Assembly (NCBI GenBank): GCA_963802205.1
Contig: CAWDHW010000032.1
Location: forward strand, 62,001 to 126,000
Length of the DNA: 64,000 nucleotides
Direction: 5' to 3'
Origin: DYRB01 sp963802205
GTDB taxonomy: Bacteria; Pseudomonadota; Gammaproteobacteria; Chromatiales; Chromatiaceae
The notes beneath the pieces were generated by a model. That model ran no database searches. It worked only from the letters and a program-made list of their open reading frames with translations, and was not told the DNA's origin. The position numbers and the translations under genes were made by a program. The stretch's first letter is position 1. The number at the start of each line of letters is the position of its first letter. Below, piece after piece: positions 30,732 through 40,071 of the stretch.

Positions 30732-31835
30732 TCATAGCCGCATGGGCATGACGACATAGGTCTCTTGTGTCAGGCCCTTGTTGCGCCACAGGGCGCTGCT
30801 GTTGCTGTCGGAAAAGGAGATCTCAACCTCATCTTTTTCCAGGACGCCGAGGATGTCCATGACGTAGGCGACGTTGAAACCGATGGTAGTGGGCTCGCTG
30901 CCGTAGTCGAGTTCAAGCTCCTCCTCAGCCTCATCCTGTTCCGGGTTGTGGGCCTGGAGGCGCAGCAGCCCGGCGTCGAAGGTCAGCCGAACGCCCTTGT
31001 ACTTCTCGTTGGACAGGATGGCGGTGCGCTGTAGGGCCTGGCGCAGGGCGCTGCGGTCGGCGACGGCCAGCCGATCCGGGTTGCGCGGTATGACACGATC
31101 ATATTCCGGGTAGCGCCCGTCGATGAGCTTGGAGGTGACCTGGGTCGCGCCGAGCTGGAGTTGGATAGTGCGTTCGGACAGGTTGATGCGGACCTTTTCG
31201 TCGCCGCCCAGCAGCAGGCGCTTGAGTTCGGCGACGGTCTTGCCGGGCAAAATGACCTGCATGGGCTCGCTGATATCGGTCTCCAGATCCAACTCGACCT
31301 TGGCCAGGCGGTGCCCGTCGGTGGCCACCGCAGTGAGGCCACCGGGGCGAACCTCCAGCAAGAGGCCGTTGAGATAGTAGCGCACGTCATGTTGCGCCAT
31401 GGCAAAGGCGGTCTTCTCCAACAGCTTGCGCAACTGGGTCTGCTCGAGCTCCAGGCAGGTCCCGTCTAGCTCCGGCTGCATCAGGGGGTAGCCGTCTGCC
31501 GGGAGGGTGCTCAGGGTGTAGCGCCCGCGCCCTGAGCTTAGGGTTGCCTTGTCACCGTCGACCTTGATGCGAATATCGGCCCCCTCGGGCAAGGCGCGGC
31601 AGATGTCGGTGATCTTGCGCGCCGGCAGGGTGATGCTGCCCGGGGCATTGACCGTGGCGGAGAAGCTGGTGCGGATTTCCAGTTCGAGGTCGGTCCCGAT
31701 CAGCTCCACGGCCCCGCTTTCACCGGCATTGAGGTAGAAGTTGCCGAGGATGGGCAGTGTCTGGCGCCGCTCCACCACCCCGGCCCCACGCATCAGGGCA
31801 GGCAGAAGGTGCTCGCGATTGGTCAGGATCTGCAT
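30732..31835 (-). CDS. dnaN: DNA polymerase III beta sliding clamp
   Basis: Full-length, 367 residues. N-terminal ILTNREHLLPALMRGAGVVE, middle LLEVRPGGLTAVATDGHRLA and the C-terminal ending LTQETYVVMPMRL are all characteristic. The protein forms the ring that tethers the replicative polymerase to DNA. It follows dnaA on the same strand after 185 bases, the conserved order near the chromosome origin. recF is not downstream; the glycan cluster is there instead, so a rearrangement has split the usual dnaA-dnaN-recF-gyrB order. Confidence 0.97.
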   Translation of the reverse strand: MQILTNREHLLPALMRGAGVVERRQTLPILGNFYLNAGESGAVELIGTDLELEIRTSFSATVNAPGSITLPARKITDICRALPEGADIRIKVDGDKATLSSGRGRYTLSTLPADGYPLMQPELDGTCLELEQTQLRKLLEKTAFAMAQHDVRYYLNGLLLEVRPGGLTAVATDGHRLAKVELDLETDISEPMQVILPGKTVAELKRLLLGGDEKVRINLSERTIQLQLGATQVTSKLIDGRYPEYDRVIPRNPDRLAVADRSALRQALQRTAILSNEKYKGVRLTFDAGLLRLQAHNPEQDEAEEELELDYGSEPTTIGFNVAYVMDILGVLEKDEVEISFSDSNSSALWRNKGLTQETYVVMPMRL

Positions 31836-32020
31836 AGCAAATTCTCTTTATCTTTCCTGTTTGTGGTTGTCATTAGGTCGGTGGATAACCGCTTGGAGTC
31901 CTGGATTGCGCGGATTATCAGCATGTTGGACTATTTTCCCGGGTTGGACAAGGGCTTGGTCAGGGGTAGAGAAGCTGTGGATGAAAAGGCGCCCCCGGTG
32001 TCATCCACAGGTTGTCCCCA
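31836..32020. promoter_or_regulatory. dnaA-dnaN intergenic region with DnaA-box-like sites
   Basis: The region holds several near-consensus DnaA boxes: TTATCCACC on the minus strand (31880-31888), and TCATCCACA-type sites near 31975 (minus) and 32000 (plus). It is AT-richer than its flanks. It could be part of the replication origin or control dnaN; the box number is too small for me to call oriC. Confidence 0.45.
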
Positions 32021-33391
32021 TCAGGATGTCAGGGTTCTCAACAGGATGCGATAGTCCTCCTCGATCCCCGGATCGGACTCGCACAATTCCTTGACCTTGC
32101 GGGTGGCGTGCAGGACCGTAGTGTGATCGCGCTTGCCGAAGGCGCTGCCGATCTCCGGCAGGCTGTGTCGGGTCAGCTCCTTGGCCAGGGCCATGGCCAC
32201 CTGACGCGGCCGGGCGACGGAGCGGTTGCGCTTGGCGGAGAGCATGTCGCTGGTCTTGAGCTTGTAGTGCTCGGCGACGACTTTCTGGATGTTCTCGATG
32301 GTCACCTGTTTGTCCTGGGCGGCGAGCATGTCGCGCAGGGCCGTAGTGGCAAAGTCCAGGGTGATGGGGCGACCGGTGAACTCGGAGTTGGCCCCGAGGC
32401 GGCGCAGGGCCCCTTCCAACTCGCGGATGTTGGAGCGGATTCTGCCGGCGACGAAGAAGGCGACCTCCTCTGGCAGCTCGATGCGCAGGTAGCTCGCCTT
32501 GCTCTGGAGGATGGCGACACGGGTCTCCAGGTCCGGGGGCTCGATGGCCACCGTGAGTCCCCAGCCGAAGCGGGAGCGCAGGCGCTCCTCCAGGCCGGGG
32601 AGCTCCTTGGGGAAGCGGTCGCTGGAGAGGATGATCTGCTGGCGCGACTCGAACAGGGCGTTGAAGGTGTGGAAGAACTCCTCCTGGGAGCGCTCCTTGC
32701 CTGCGAAGAACTGGACATCGTCGATGAGTAGGGCGTTGACCGAGCGGTAGTGGCGCTTGAACTCGTCGATGCGGTTGTGTTGCAGGGCCTTGACCATCTC
32801 CGAAACGAAGCGCTCGGAGTGCAGGTAGACCACCCGCGCCTCGGGGTTGGCGTCGAGGATGGCGTTGCCGACGGCGTGCATCAGGTGGGTCTTGCCGAGC
32901 CCGACCCCGCCGTAGACGAACAGCGGGTTATAGGCGACCCCGGGGTTGTTGCCGATCTGGATGGAGGCCGCTCGGGCGATCTGGTTGGATTTGCCCTCCA
33001 CAAAGGTGTCGAAGGAGAACTCCGGGTTCAGGCAGCCCTCGCGGCGCTTTTGATCCCGCGCCTCTGCGATGGCCAGGGCGCCGGCGGCCTCTTCCGGGCT
33101 GCCGGGGAGCGGGCACCGAGGTATGTCCCCGGCGGATCGGGGCATAGGCCGGGCCAGGGTCCCGACCTCGACGGTCAGGCCGGAGATGGCCCCTTGGCTC
33201 AGGTGGGTGCAGAGCTCCAGGAGCTGCTGGTGATAGTGCTGGCTGACCCAGTCGCGGACGAAGCGGTTGGGGGCGAACAGATGAAGCTGGCCATTGGACT
33301 GAGAGGACTGGAGGGGCAGTATCCAGGTGTTGAACTCCGCCGTGTTGAGGTCGCCCTTGAGCAATTCGACGCACTTCTTCCAGACATCCAC
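32021..33391 (-). CDS. dnaA: Chromosomal replication initiator DnaA
   Basis: 456 residues. N-terminal domain VWKKCVELLKGDLNTAEFNT, then AAA+ domain with Walker A NPLFVYGGVGLGKTHLMHAV and Walker B LLIDDVQFFAGKERSQEEFF, and the C-terminal DNA-binding domain RPRQVAMALAKELTRHSLPE / FGKRDHTTVLHA. It binds DnaA boxes and opens the origin. A GTG three bases upstream of the chosen ATG is an equally possible start. The linker domain II (about residues 85-120) is short. Confidence 0.97.
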   Translation of the reverse strand: MDVWKKCVELLKGDLNTAEFNTWILPLQSSQSNGQLHLFAPNRFVRDWVSQHYHQQLLELCTHLSQGAISGLTVEVGTLARPMPRSAGDIPRCPLPGSPEEAAGALAIAEARDQKRREGCLNPEFSFDTFVEGKSNQIARAASIQIGNNPGVAYNPLFVYGGVGLGKTHLMHAVGNAILDANPEARVVYLHSERFVSEMVKALQHNRIDEFKRHYRSVNALLIDDVQFFAGKERSQEEFFHTFNALFESRQQIILSSDRFPKELPGLEERLRSRFGWGLTVAIEPPDLETRVAILQSKASYLRIELPEEVAFFVAGRIRSNIRELEGALRRLGANSEFTGRPITLDFATTALRDMLAAQDKQVTIENIQKVVAEHYKLKTSDMLSAKRNRSVARPRQVAMALAKELTRHSLPEIGSAFGKRDHTTVLHATRKVKELCESDPGIEEDYRILLRTLTS

Positions 33392-33715
33392 GGGGTTGTG
33401 ACTCCTGCTTGGGGCGAGCGGTGGCGGGGCGGCAATCCCATGCCGCAGGCGCCGGGCATGGCCTCAAGGGGCCTGGTGGCTGGCGGGGGAGGTGCCGGGG
33501 ATGGCGCTGGACCGGCCGGGACGGATCGGGGCGGTGCGCAGGGGGTGGGAGTCTAGCCCCCTTCGACTGACTTATCCACAGGCTTGAAAGGCGCATCGCC
33601 TTGTATCTGGTTGACGGACAAGGCAGGGCTCACTACACTTCCCCGTCTTTTTTCACATAAGTTGCGCCTGGGACCAAGGGCTCGGCGCGACCTGCACCGT
33701 TCGGGGATGACCGCG
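33392..33715. other. dnaA-rpmH divergent intergenic region with a perfect DnaA box
   Basis: A 324-base gap between divergent dnaA and rpmH. A consensus DnaA box TTATCCACA lies at 33572-33580. The left two thirds are very GC-rich and have no AT-rich unwinding region; the right third carries the rpmH promoter. In Pseudomonas this position holds oriC, but one box is too few for a confident call here. No gene is seen. Confidence 0.55.
33611..33639 (+). promoter_or_regulatory. Sigma-70-type promoter of rpmH
   Basis: TTGACG at 33611-33616 and TACACT at 33634-33639 are separated by exactly 17 bases, about 75 bases before the rpmH start. Position and spacing fit a strong housekeeping promoter for the rpmH-rnpA-yidD-yidC-mnmE set. 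The DnaA box lies 31 bases upstream of it. Confidence 0.65.
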
Positions 33716-33850
33716 ATGAAACAGACTTTCCAGCCCAGCCGCATCAAGCGTGCCCGGACCCACGGCTTTCGGGCCCGCAACGCCACCCGCAACGGGCGCA
33801 AGATCCTGCAGGCCCGTCGCGCCAAGGGTCGCTCCCGCCTGACCCCCTGA
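33716..33850 (+). CDS. rpmH: 50S ribosomal protein L34
   Basis: 44 residues, the normal L34 length: MKQTFQPSRIKRARTHGFRA at the N-terminus, then NATRNGRKILQARRAKGRS. It is a basic structural protein of the large ribosomal subunit. First gene of the conserved rpmH-rnpA-yidD-yidC-mnmE run on this strand. Confidence 0.98.
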   Translation: MKQTFQPSRIKRARTHGFRARNATRNGRKILQARRAKGRSRLTP

Positions 33851-34005
33851 TCACGACTTGCGTCCCTGCCTTGGCCCCGCTCGCCGATCGTATCGGCTTG
33901 AATCGGGCAGCCGGCTCGGGCCGACGGGGTAGAGTCCCGATGTGCCCCCGCGCTGGCACGGATGTGCGACCCGTCATGGTCTGCGGCCGCTAAAGGGCCG
34001 ACCCC

Positions 34006-34455
34006 GTGACTGGCGTCGGCGAGGTGGTAGGGGAACTGACCGGCACGGACAGCCCGGCCCAGGGACCCCGCCACCGGGCCGCCGATGTTGGCAACGGACT
34101 CCCCCGCGCCGCCCGGTTGCTCGACAAGGCACAGTTTCAGCAGGTTTTCGACGACCCCAGGAAGTCCATGGACCCCTACTTCACGGTCCTGGCGCGGCCA
34201 AACGCCGGGCCCCTGGCACGCCTGGGGCTCGCCATCGCGAAAAAGTGCGCGCGCCGCGCCGTGGATCGCAACCGCCTCAAGCGCCTGGTGCGGGAAAGCT
34301 TCCGCCTGGAGCGCTTAGGTCTGCCGGGGTTGGATCTGGTTGTGCTGTGCCGGCGCGACGCGGTGACGGCCGACAACCTGCAACTTCGGGCCTCGCTGAC
34401 CAGACACTGGGCGCGCATCCGGAAACAACTATGCGCAAAGTCCTCATCGGTCTGA
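34006..34455 (+). CDS. rnpA: Ribonuclease P protein component
   Basis: 149 residues from a GTG; the family core begins at LPRAARLLDKAQFQQVF (about residue 32) and includes the RNA-binding signature AIAKKCARRAVDRNRLKRLV then RESFR. It assists the RNase P RNA in maturing tRNA 5' ends. The first 30 residues are not typical and the real start may be internal, though no good ATG/GTG is closer to the core. The 3' end overlaps yidD by 25 bases. Confidence 0.93.
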   Translation: MTGVGEVVGELTGTDSPAQGPRHRAADVGNGLPRAARLLDKAQFQQVFDDPRKSMDPYFTVLARPNAGPLARLGLAIAKKCARRAVDRNRLKRLVRESFRLERLGLPGLDLVVLCRRDAVTADNLQLRASLTRHWARIRKQLCAKSSSV

Positions 34456-34700
34456 TTCGGGTCTACCAGTACCTGGTCAGCCCCCTGCTCGGAAACCATT
34501 GCCGGTTCTATCCGAGCTGTTCCCGGTATGCCGCCGAGGCCATCGAGACCCACGGCGCCCTGCGCGGGTCTTGGCTTGCCCTGAGACGGCTTTCCCGTTG
34601 CCACCCCTGGCACGAGGGCGGGATCGACCCGGTCCCTCCCCCTCATCCCCCGAACCCGCCCTGCACCTGTCGAGATAGCGAGACAAGGCCCCATGGATAA
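34431..34700 (+). CDS. yidD: Membrane protein insertion efficiency factor YidD
   Basis: 89 residues: RKVLIGLIRVYQYLVSPLLG then HCRFYPSCSRYAAEAIETHG with the conserved cysteine pair, and LRRLSRCHPWHEGGIDPVP. YidD is a small membrane-associated protein that helps YidC insert proteins. It overlaps rnpA upstream and yidC downstream (by eight bases), the standard arrangement. Confidence 0.95.
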   Translation: MRKVLIGLIRVYQYLVSPLLGNHCRFYPSCSRYAAEAIETHGALRGSWLALRRLSRCHPWHEGGIDPVPPPHPPNPPCTCRDSETRPHG

Positions 34701-36417
34701 CCTGCGGTTAATGCTGTTCTTCTCCCTGGCCGTCGTGCTGGTCCTGATTTACCAGGCCTGGCAACACGATTATGGCCAGGCCAGGGCCCCCGGAGCGCTA
34801 CCTGTGGCTACCCAGGAGGCGAGCTCGCCTGGCATGGCCGGTGCCGTGCCAGGTGCGCCGACCGCGGGTCAGGCCGCCACCCAGCCAGGAGCGGTGCCAG
34901 AGGGTGTCCCGATGGCCGCGGCCAATGTCGCCGCGGCGACCCCGGTCGCCCCGGGCACGAATGCTGCGCAACCCGCGGCCCCCAGCACAGCCGGCCTCAT
35001 CAGCGTCGAGACCGATGTCCTGCGCCTGGAGATCTCCCCGCGTGGCGGCACCGTGGCCAGCGTCTGGCTCAAGAACTACCCGATCATGCCGGAGCACCCG
35101 GAGGACAAGTTCCGGCTGTTCAAGCCCGAACCCCCCAACATGTTCATCGCCCAATCCGGCCTTTTGGGGGCGGACCCAAAGTCCCTGCCTACCCACGAGG
35201 CGACCTTCGCCAGCCCCCAGACCAGCTATACGCTGGGCGAGCGGGATAACACCCTGGACGTCACCCTGACCTGGGGCGAGGAGGGCGGGGTCCAGGTGGT
35301 CAAGCGTTACCGCTTCACCCGTGGCAGCTACCTCGTCGAACTGGAGCAAGAGGTGCGCAACGGCAGCGCCGCCCCCTTGATCGCCCGCGGCTACACCCAG
35401 CTTCAGCGTACCGACCTGCACGATCCCAACGAGGCCCAGTTCGTTTACACCTTCACCGGTGCGGCCTACTGGAGTCCGCAGGACAAGTACAAGAAGGTGG
35501 CCTTCGACGACATGCGCAAGGAGCGCCTGGATGCCACCGTCACCGACGGCTGGATTGCCATGATGCAGCACTACTTCGTGGCCGCCTGGGTACCGCCGCG
35601 GGGCCAGGAGGACAGCTACTACACCAATGTTCTGGGTGACGATCGCTACATCATCGGTCGCTACAGCCCCGCCGCGAGCCTGGCCGCCGGGTCCAGCCAC
35701 AGCTTCGCCGACCGCCTCTACCTCGGACCCAAGCTCCCGGACACCATGGCCGCGGTCGCCCCGGGGCTCGAGCTGACGGTGGATTACGGCATGCTCGCCA
35801 TCATCGCCCAGCCCATCCATTGGCTGTTGAGCAAGATCCATTCGGTGGTCGGCAACTGGGGTTGGGCCATCATCATCCTGACCATCCTGATCAAGGGGGC
35901 CTTCTATCCCCTCTCCGCCGCCAGCTACAGGTCCATGGCCCACATGCGCCAGGTCACCCCGCGCATCCAGGCCCTCAAGGACCGCTACGGCGATGACAAG
36001 GAACGCCTCAATGCGGCGATGATGGATCTGTACAAGAAGGAGAAGATCAACCCCTTGGGCGGGTGCCTGCCCATCCTGGTCCAGATCCCCGTCTTCATCG
36101 CCCTGTACTGGGTCCTGCTGGAGAGTGTGGAGCTGCGCCAGGCCCCCTTCGCCCTGTGGATCCAGAACCTGACGGCTCCGGACCCCTACTTTGTACTGCC
36201 GTTACTCATGGGCGTGTCCATGTACATCCAGCAGAAGCTTAATCCGCAGCCGCCTGACCCCATCCAGGCCAAGGTGATGATGGCCCTGCCCTTCGTCTTT
36301 ACCGTCTTCTTCGCCTTCTTCCCGGCGGGCCTGGTCCTGTACTGGACGGTGAATAACATTCTGTCCATCGCCCAGCAGTGGCGCATCACCAGCCAGATCG
36401 AGGCGGCGGGCAAGTAG
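34693..36417 (+). CDS. yidC: Membrane protein insertase YidC
   Basis: 574 residues. One N-terminal membrane segment (NLRLMLFFSLAVVLVLIYQ), a long Ala/Pro-rich linker, the periplasmic beta domain (about 95-350, SVETDVLRLEISPRGGTVAS) and the conserved 60K insertase core (GWAIIILTILIKGAFYPLSA, NPLGGCLPILVQIPVFIALY, FPAGLVLYWTVNNILSIAQQ). It inserts proteins into the inner membrane alone or with SecYEG. mnmE starts 39 bases after it. Confidence 0.97.
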   Translation: MDNLRLMLFFSLAVVLVLIYQAWQHDYGQARAPGALPVATQEASSPGMAGAVPGAPTAGQAATQPGAVPEGVPMAAANVAAATPVAPGTNAAQPAAPSTAGLISVETDVLRLEISPRGGTVASVWLKNYPIMPEHPEDKFRLFKPEPPNMFIAQSGLLGADPKSLPTHEATFASPQTSYTLGERDNTLDVTLTWGEEGGVQVVKRYRFTRGSYLVELEQEVRNGSAAPLIARGYTQLQRTDLHDPNEAQFVYTFTGAAYWSPQDKYKKVAFDDMRKERLDATVTDGWIAMMQHYFVAAWVPPRGQEDSYYTNVLGDDRYIIGRYSPAASLAAGSSHSFADRLYLGPKLPDTMAAVAPGLELTVDYGMLAIIAQPIHWLLSKIHSVVGNWGWAIIILTILIKGAFYPLSAASYRSMAHMRQVTPRIQALKDRYGDDKERLNAAMMDLYKKEKINPLGGCLPILVQIPVFIALYWVLLESVELRQAPFALWIQNLTAPDPYFVLPLLMGVSMYIQQKLNPQPPDPIQAKVMMALPFVFTVFFAFFPAGLVLYWTVNNILSIAQQWRITSQIEAAGK

Positions 36418-36455
36418 CCGCCCCAGAATCCGCGCCAGCCGCCCAGACCGGCGGC

Positions 36456-37802
36456 ATGGCGACGGAGACCATCGCCGCCGTTGCTACCCCGCCGGGACTC
36501 GGCGGGGTCGGCATAGTTCGCGTCTCGGGGCCGCGGGTCGCCGACCTGGCCCTGGCCCTGCTCGGGGCCCTGCCACGGCCCCGCTATGCCACCCTGAGCC
36601 GATTTCGCGCGGCCGATGGGTCCGCCATCGATCAAGGCATCGCCCTCTACTTCCCCGCCCCCGGCTCCTTCACCGGCGAGGACGTCCTGGAACTCCAGGG
36701 CCACGGTGGCCCGGTGGTCATGGACCTGCTCCTGCGCCGGACCCTGGAGCTGGGCGTGCGACTCGCCCGCCCCGGGGAGTTCTCAGAGCGCGCCTACCTC
36801 AACGGCAAGCTCGATCTGACCCAGGCCGAGGCCGTCGCCGACCTCATCGAGGCCAGCACACAAACCGCCGCCAGGCTCGCCGGGCGAACCCTGGAGGGGG
36901 TCTTGTCCCGCCGGGTCCATGCCTTGGTTGAGGGCCTCACCCAACTGCGAATCTACTGCGAGGCGGCGCTGGACTTCCCCGACGAGGACCTGGATTTCCT
37001 TGCAGACGCACAGGTCGTCGCCGGTCTGGCACGCCTGCGTGCCGACACCCAGAGCCTGCTCGCCGATGCCCGTCAGGGGCAACTCGTTCGCGAAGGGCTG
37101 CGGCTGGTCATCGCCGGTCCCCCAAACGCCGGTAAGTCCAGCCTGCTCAACGCCCTGTCCGGGGCCGATACCGCCATCGTCAGCCCCATCCCCGGGACCA
37201 CAAGGGACCTGCTGCGCGCCGAGATCCAGATCGACGGGATGCCGCTGCACATCACGGATACCGCCGGGCTGCGCCCCGCCGCCGACCCGGTCGAGGCGGA
37301 GGGCATCCGCCGCGCCCAGGGCCAGATCGCCCAGGCCGACCGGGTCCTGTGGGTCTATGGCGGGGACGACGAGTCCGATGTTCCGGGGGCCGATGCCCCT
37401 TTGCCCGCAGGCATCCCCGTCACCTACATCCGCAACAAGATCGACCTCACCGGGGAGCCCGCCGGGTTGCGCGACACCCCCGCCGGACCCGAGGTCGCCC
37501 TGTCTGCCCGCAGCGGGGTCGGGCTTGCCGATCTGCGCGCCCATCTCAAGGCCGTGGCCGGATTCCACGGGACCGAGGGCGGCGGGGGGGAGTTCCTCGC
37601 GCGGCGCCGCCACCTCGACGCCCTGGGTCGGGCCCTGGGCCACCTGGAGGCGGCCGCCGAGGTCCTCGCGGCCACGGCCTCCGGGGAGCTACTGGCCGAA
37701 GACCTGCGCCAGGCTCAGCGAGCCCTCGGGGAAATCACCGGTGAGGTCAGCTCCGACGAACTGCTGGGACGGATTTTTGGGAGCTTTTGTATCGGAAAAT
37801 AG
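36456..37802 (+). CDS. mnmE: tRNA uridine-5-carboxymethylaminomethyl GTPase MnmE
   Basis: 448 residues. N-terminal folate-binding domain (ATPPGLGGVGIVRVSG, GSFTGEDVLELQGHGGPVV), helical domain with an inserted G domain (G1 AGPPNAGKSSLLNAL, PGTTRD, DTAGLR, NKID) and the C-terminal catalytic FCIGK. With MnmG it modifies wobble uridine 34 of tRNAs. The ATG at 36456 matches the family start (ATETIAAVATPPG). The last 18 bases are the attachment site of the integrated element; the coding sequence stays intact. Confidence 0.96.
   Translation: MATETIAAVATPPGLGGVGIVRVSGPRVADLALALLGALPRPRYATLSRFRAADGSAIDQGIALYFPAPGSFTGEDVLELQGHGGPVVMDLLLRRTLELGVRLARPGEFSERAYLNGKLDLTQAEAVADLIEASTQTAARLAGRTLEGVLSRRVHALVEGLTQLRIYCEAALDFPDEDLDFLADAQVVAGLARLRADTQSLLADARQGQLVREGLRLVIAGPPNAGKSSLLNALSGADTAIVSPIPGTTRDLLRAEIQIDGMPLHITDTAGLRPAADPVEAEGIRRAQGQIAQADRVLWVYGGDDESDVPGADAPLPAGIPVTYIRNKIDLTGEPAGLRDTPAGPEVALSARSGVGLADLRAHLKAVAGFHGTEGGGGEFLARRRHLDALGRALGHLEAAAEVLAATASGELLAEDLRQAQRALGEITGEVSSDELLGRIFGSFCIGK
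37783..37795 (+). other. Left attachment site (attL) of the integrated element, in mnmE
   Basis: GCTTTTGTATCGG inside the last codons of mnmE (Phe-Cys-Ile-Gly) recurs with one mismatch as GCTTCTGTATCGG at 60691-60703. SGI1-type islands use the same mnmE/trmE 3' end, with a repeat beginning TTCTGTATTGG. The following bases also resemble each other (GTTCCGGG..GTCCGCA..CCCT at 37808 onward and 60709 onward). Confidence 0.75.
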
Positions 37803-37847
37803 TCCCTGTTCCGGGGCCTGTCCGCACCCTACCGCTAACCCATTGAG

Positions 37848-37873
37848 AGCCCGCGTAATTGCAGGCTTTTTTG
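37848..37873 (+). terminator. Rho-independent terminator after mnmE
   Basis: AGCCCGC pairs with GCAGGCT (one mismatch) around a GTAATT loop and is followed by TTTTTT. It lies about 45 bases past the mnmE stop, just inside the integrated element, and would end the yidC-mnmE transcript. Confidence 0.7.
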
Positions 37874-37913
37874 TCTGTGCGTGGCCTAGACATTCCGCGG
37901 GAATCCGCATAAA

Positions 37914-38128
37914 CTTGTTCCCAGAGTTGTTCCCATCGAGCCGGGGCCTGTTCCCATAGTGGCGGCAGACCCCGTGACAAAGCACCCAGGCAAGGGCGGT
38001 GAAAGCGGATTGCGATGGGAACACGGGGCGGGAAAATCGGGCGCTACGCCTTGTGCGTATAAGGCTTCGCGCGATTGTTCCCATGAGTGTCGAGCTGTTC
38101 CCATATCAGGCGGCGACATTGGGAACAA
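37914..38128. repeat. Seven TGTTCCCA motifs: candidate recombinase arm sites
   Basis: Copies on the plus strand at 37914, 37927, 37948, 38075 and 38095, and on the minus strand at 38015-38023 and 38119-38128, all close to (T/C)TGTTCCCAT. They lie between attL and the recombinase gene. Two more copies sit near the right end of the element (60614-60635). Repeated short motifs flanking a core site are the usual layout of arm-type binding sites for lambda-type integrases. Confidence 0.65.
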
Positions 38129-38149
38129 ACCAGAGCGGAGGGCGAGACC

Positions 38150-39466
38150 GTGGCACTGACAGACATCAAGCTGAGGAACCTGAAACCCCGCGAGAAGGCG
38201 TACCAGGAAGCCGACGGCGGCGGGCTGTTTGTCGAGGTGTCACCCAGGGGCGTGAAGTCCTGGGGGTTGCGCTACCGACTTGGCGAGAAGCAGGAGCGGG
38301 TGGGGCTTGGGGACCTACCCAGCCTTCACCCTTGCCGAAGCCCGGGCCTGGCGGGATGCCTGCAAGGTCCTGGCGGCGCGTGGCGTCTCACCCGCGGCCC
38401 TGAAGCGCGGGGACCCGGTACCCGAGGATGCGCCCCAGGGCGTGCGGGACCTGGCGCGGGCATTCCTTCGCGACTGGTACCCCCGGACGGTTGAGAAGGC
38501 CCAGGCGGCGGAAGAGGCGACCCGAGAGGCCCTGACCGTGGAAGCCTTCGCCTGGCGCTGGTTCGCGGAGGTCGCAGAGCCCCATAACGCCAACCCGCGC
38601 AACATCAAGCGCGTCCTGGAAAAGGACATCATCCCGGCCTTGGGGCAGAAGCCCATTGGCGGAGGTGACCGTTACCGACGTCCTGGCCCTGACCGACACG
38701 CATCAAGGCGCGCGGGGCCGACCAAATGGCCCTGGTGACCCGCAACATACTCAAGCGGCTGTTCGCCTATGCCATTGCGCGCGAGGTGGCGACCTTCAAC
38801 CCGGCGGCGGCGGTTGAGGCCAAGTACATCGCAACCGCCAAGAGCCGGGACGTGGCCCTGTCGCAGGACGAGATCGGGCGCCTGCTGCGTGGCATCTACC
38901 AGGGCAGCCTAGCCCGGGCGCACAAGCTCGCGCTGCACCTGCTGATCCTGACCATGGTTCGCAAATCGGAACTGATCGAAGCAAGGTGGGAAGAGATCGA
39001 CTTGGACAAGGCCGAATGGGCAATACCCGGCGAGCGCATGAAGATGGACAAGCCGCACCTGGTGCACCTGCCCCGGCAAGCCGTGGCGATGCTCGAAGAA
39101 TTGAAGGGCCTGGCCTGCGGGGCTGAGTGGGTATTCCCAAGCCGCAACGATCCGCGCAAGCCCATTGCCAAGACGACGCTGAATTACGCCGTGCGTTCGC
39201 TGGATCTGGACGTTCGCGACTTCGTGATTCACGACTTCCGCCGGACGGCATCCACCCACCTGCACGAGGCCGGTTTCAATTCGGACTGGATCGAAAAGGC
39301 CCTTGCCCACGAGACCAAGGGCATCCGGGGCGTCTACAACCGGGCGCAGTATGCGGACCAACGGCGGCAAATGCTGCAATGGTGGGCCGACTTCGTGGAT
39401 GCCCAGATCGAGGAAGGGCGCAAGGTCATCATCGGGCGGTTCGGTAAGGCATACCAAGCCGGTTGA
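38150..39466 (+). pseudogene. int: Tyrosine recombinase (DUF4102-type integrase) with three frameshifts
   Basis: Starts at a GTG (ALTDIKLRNLKPREKAYQEA, ADGGGLFVEVSPRGVKSWGL), the DUF4102 N-terminal arm-binding domain of P4-type integrases. After a one-base insertion near 38310 it continues TYPAFTLAEARAWRDACKVL; two more shifts near 38660 and 38700 lead into the catalytic domain (LLILTMVRKSELIEARWEEI, HDFRRTASTHLHEAG, LAHETKGIRGVYNRAQY), with the catalytic residues Arg, HxxR and Tyr present. Joined, it is a complete integrase of about 435 residues. The indels are single bases, some in G runs, so the gene may be functional and the sequence wrong. It should catalyse recombination at the mnmE site. 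Confidence 0.85.
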
Positions 39467-39829
39467 CCAGGTACCCGGGTACCCAATCTCCCAGCCGCAG
39501 AAGGTAAAGGGCGCCACGGCAACCGCCGAGAGAGCGGACAACTGGCGCGCAGGGTGACGATGCGCTGCGTAGCGTTCTCTGCGGCGCTCTGGGAAGCCAT
39601 TTGCCTATCACGCCCCTTCGCATCGGCGGTCCGCCTGTAGCTTCTCATATGCTGCCACGATGCCTGCACGCCACCCGCCAAGCCATCAGCTTATACCGCA
39701 AGGTAGTTGCTGCCCCCGACCCGACCCCGAGGGCGATTTATCGCACCCGCACACTATCCGAACACGTGTCGTGACTTTCTAATCTGCCACAGGCCGGAAT
39801 GTTCCGGCGAGCGATCCAGAGTTTCGCAC
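39467..39829. other. Intergenic region with palindromes ahead of the AlpA-like gene
   Basis: About 360 bases without a credible gene. It holds the perfect 14-bp palindrome GGTACCCGGGTACC (39470-39483) just after the integrase stop, and GCCGGAATGTTCCGGC (39793-39808), with GCCGGAA/TTCCGGC arms, 21 bases before the next start. The second is well placed to be an operator of the AlpA-like regulator. Confidence 0.5.
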
Positions 39830-40063
39830 ATGGCCGCACAAAGCCAATCACTCACGATTCTTAGGCGCAAACAAGTCGAGGCCCGCATTGGGCTGGGCCG
39901 TAGCGCCATCTACGCCAAAATCCGTCCCAACCCCAAGCGCCCGACAGACTTTGATCCAACCTTCCCGAAGCCAATCCCGATAGGCGCGAAGGCCGTCGGC
40001 TGGGTCGAGAGCGAGATTGACAGCTGGCTCGCTGCCCAAATCGCCAAAAGCCGTATCGGCTAG
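39830..40063 (+). CDS. AlpA-like excisionase/regulator
   Basis: A 77-residue MerR-type winged HTH protein: LTILRRKQVEARIGLGRSAI then YAKIRP, and PIPIGAKAVGWVESEIDSWL, the AlpA signature of P4-like phages and islands, where it activates integrase or acts in excision. The start at 39830 is supported by the family start. It sits one gene after the recombinase and nine bases before the replication helicase gene. Confidence 0.85.
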   Translation: MAAQSQSLTILRRKQVEARIGLGRSAIYAKIRPNPKRPTDFDPTFPKPIPIGAKAVGWVESEIDSWLAAQIAKSRIG

Positions 40064-40071
40064 GAGGCGCC

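Noticed and set aside
31836..33715. A definite oriC call
   Set aside because: Only one perfect and a few imperfect DnaA boxes are visible and no clear AT-rich unwinding region, so I list the boxes only.
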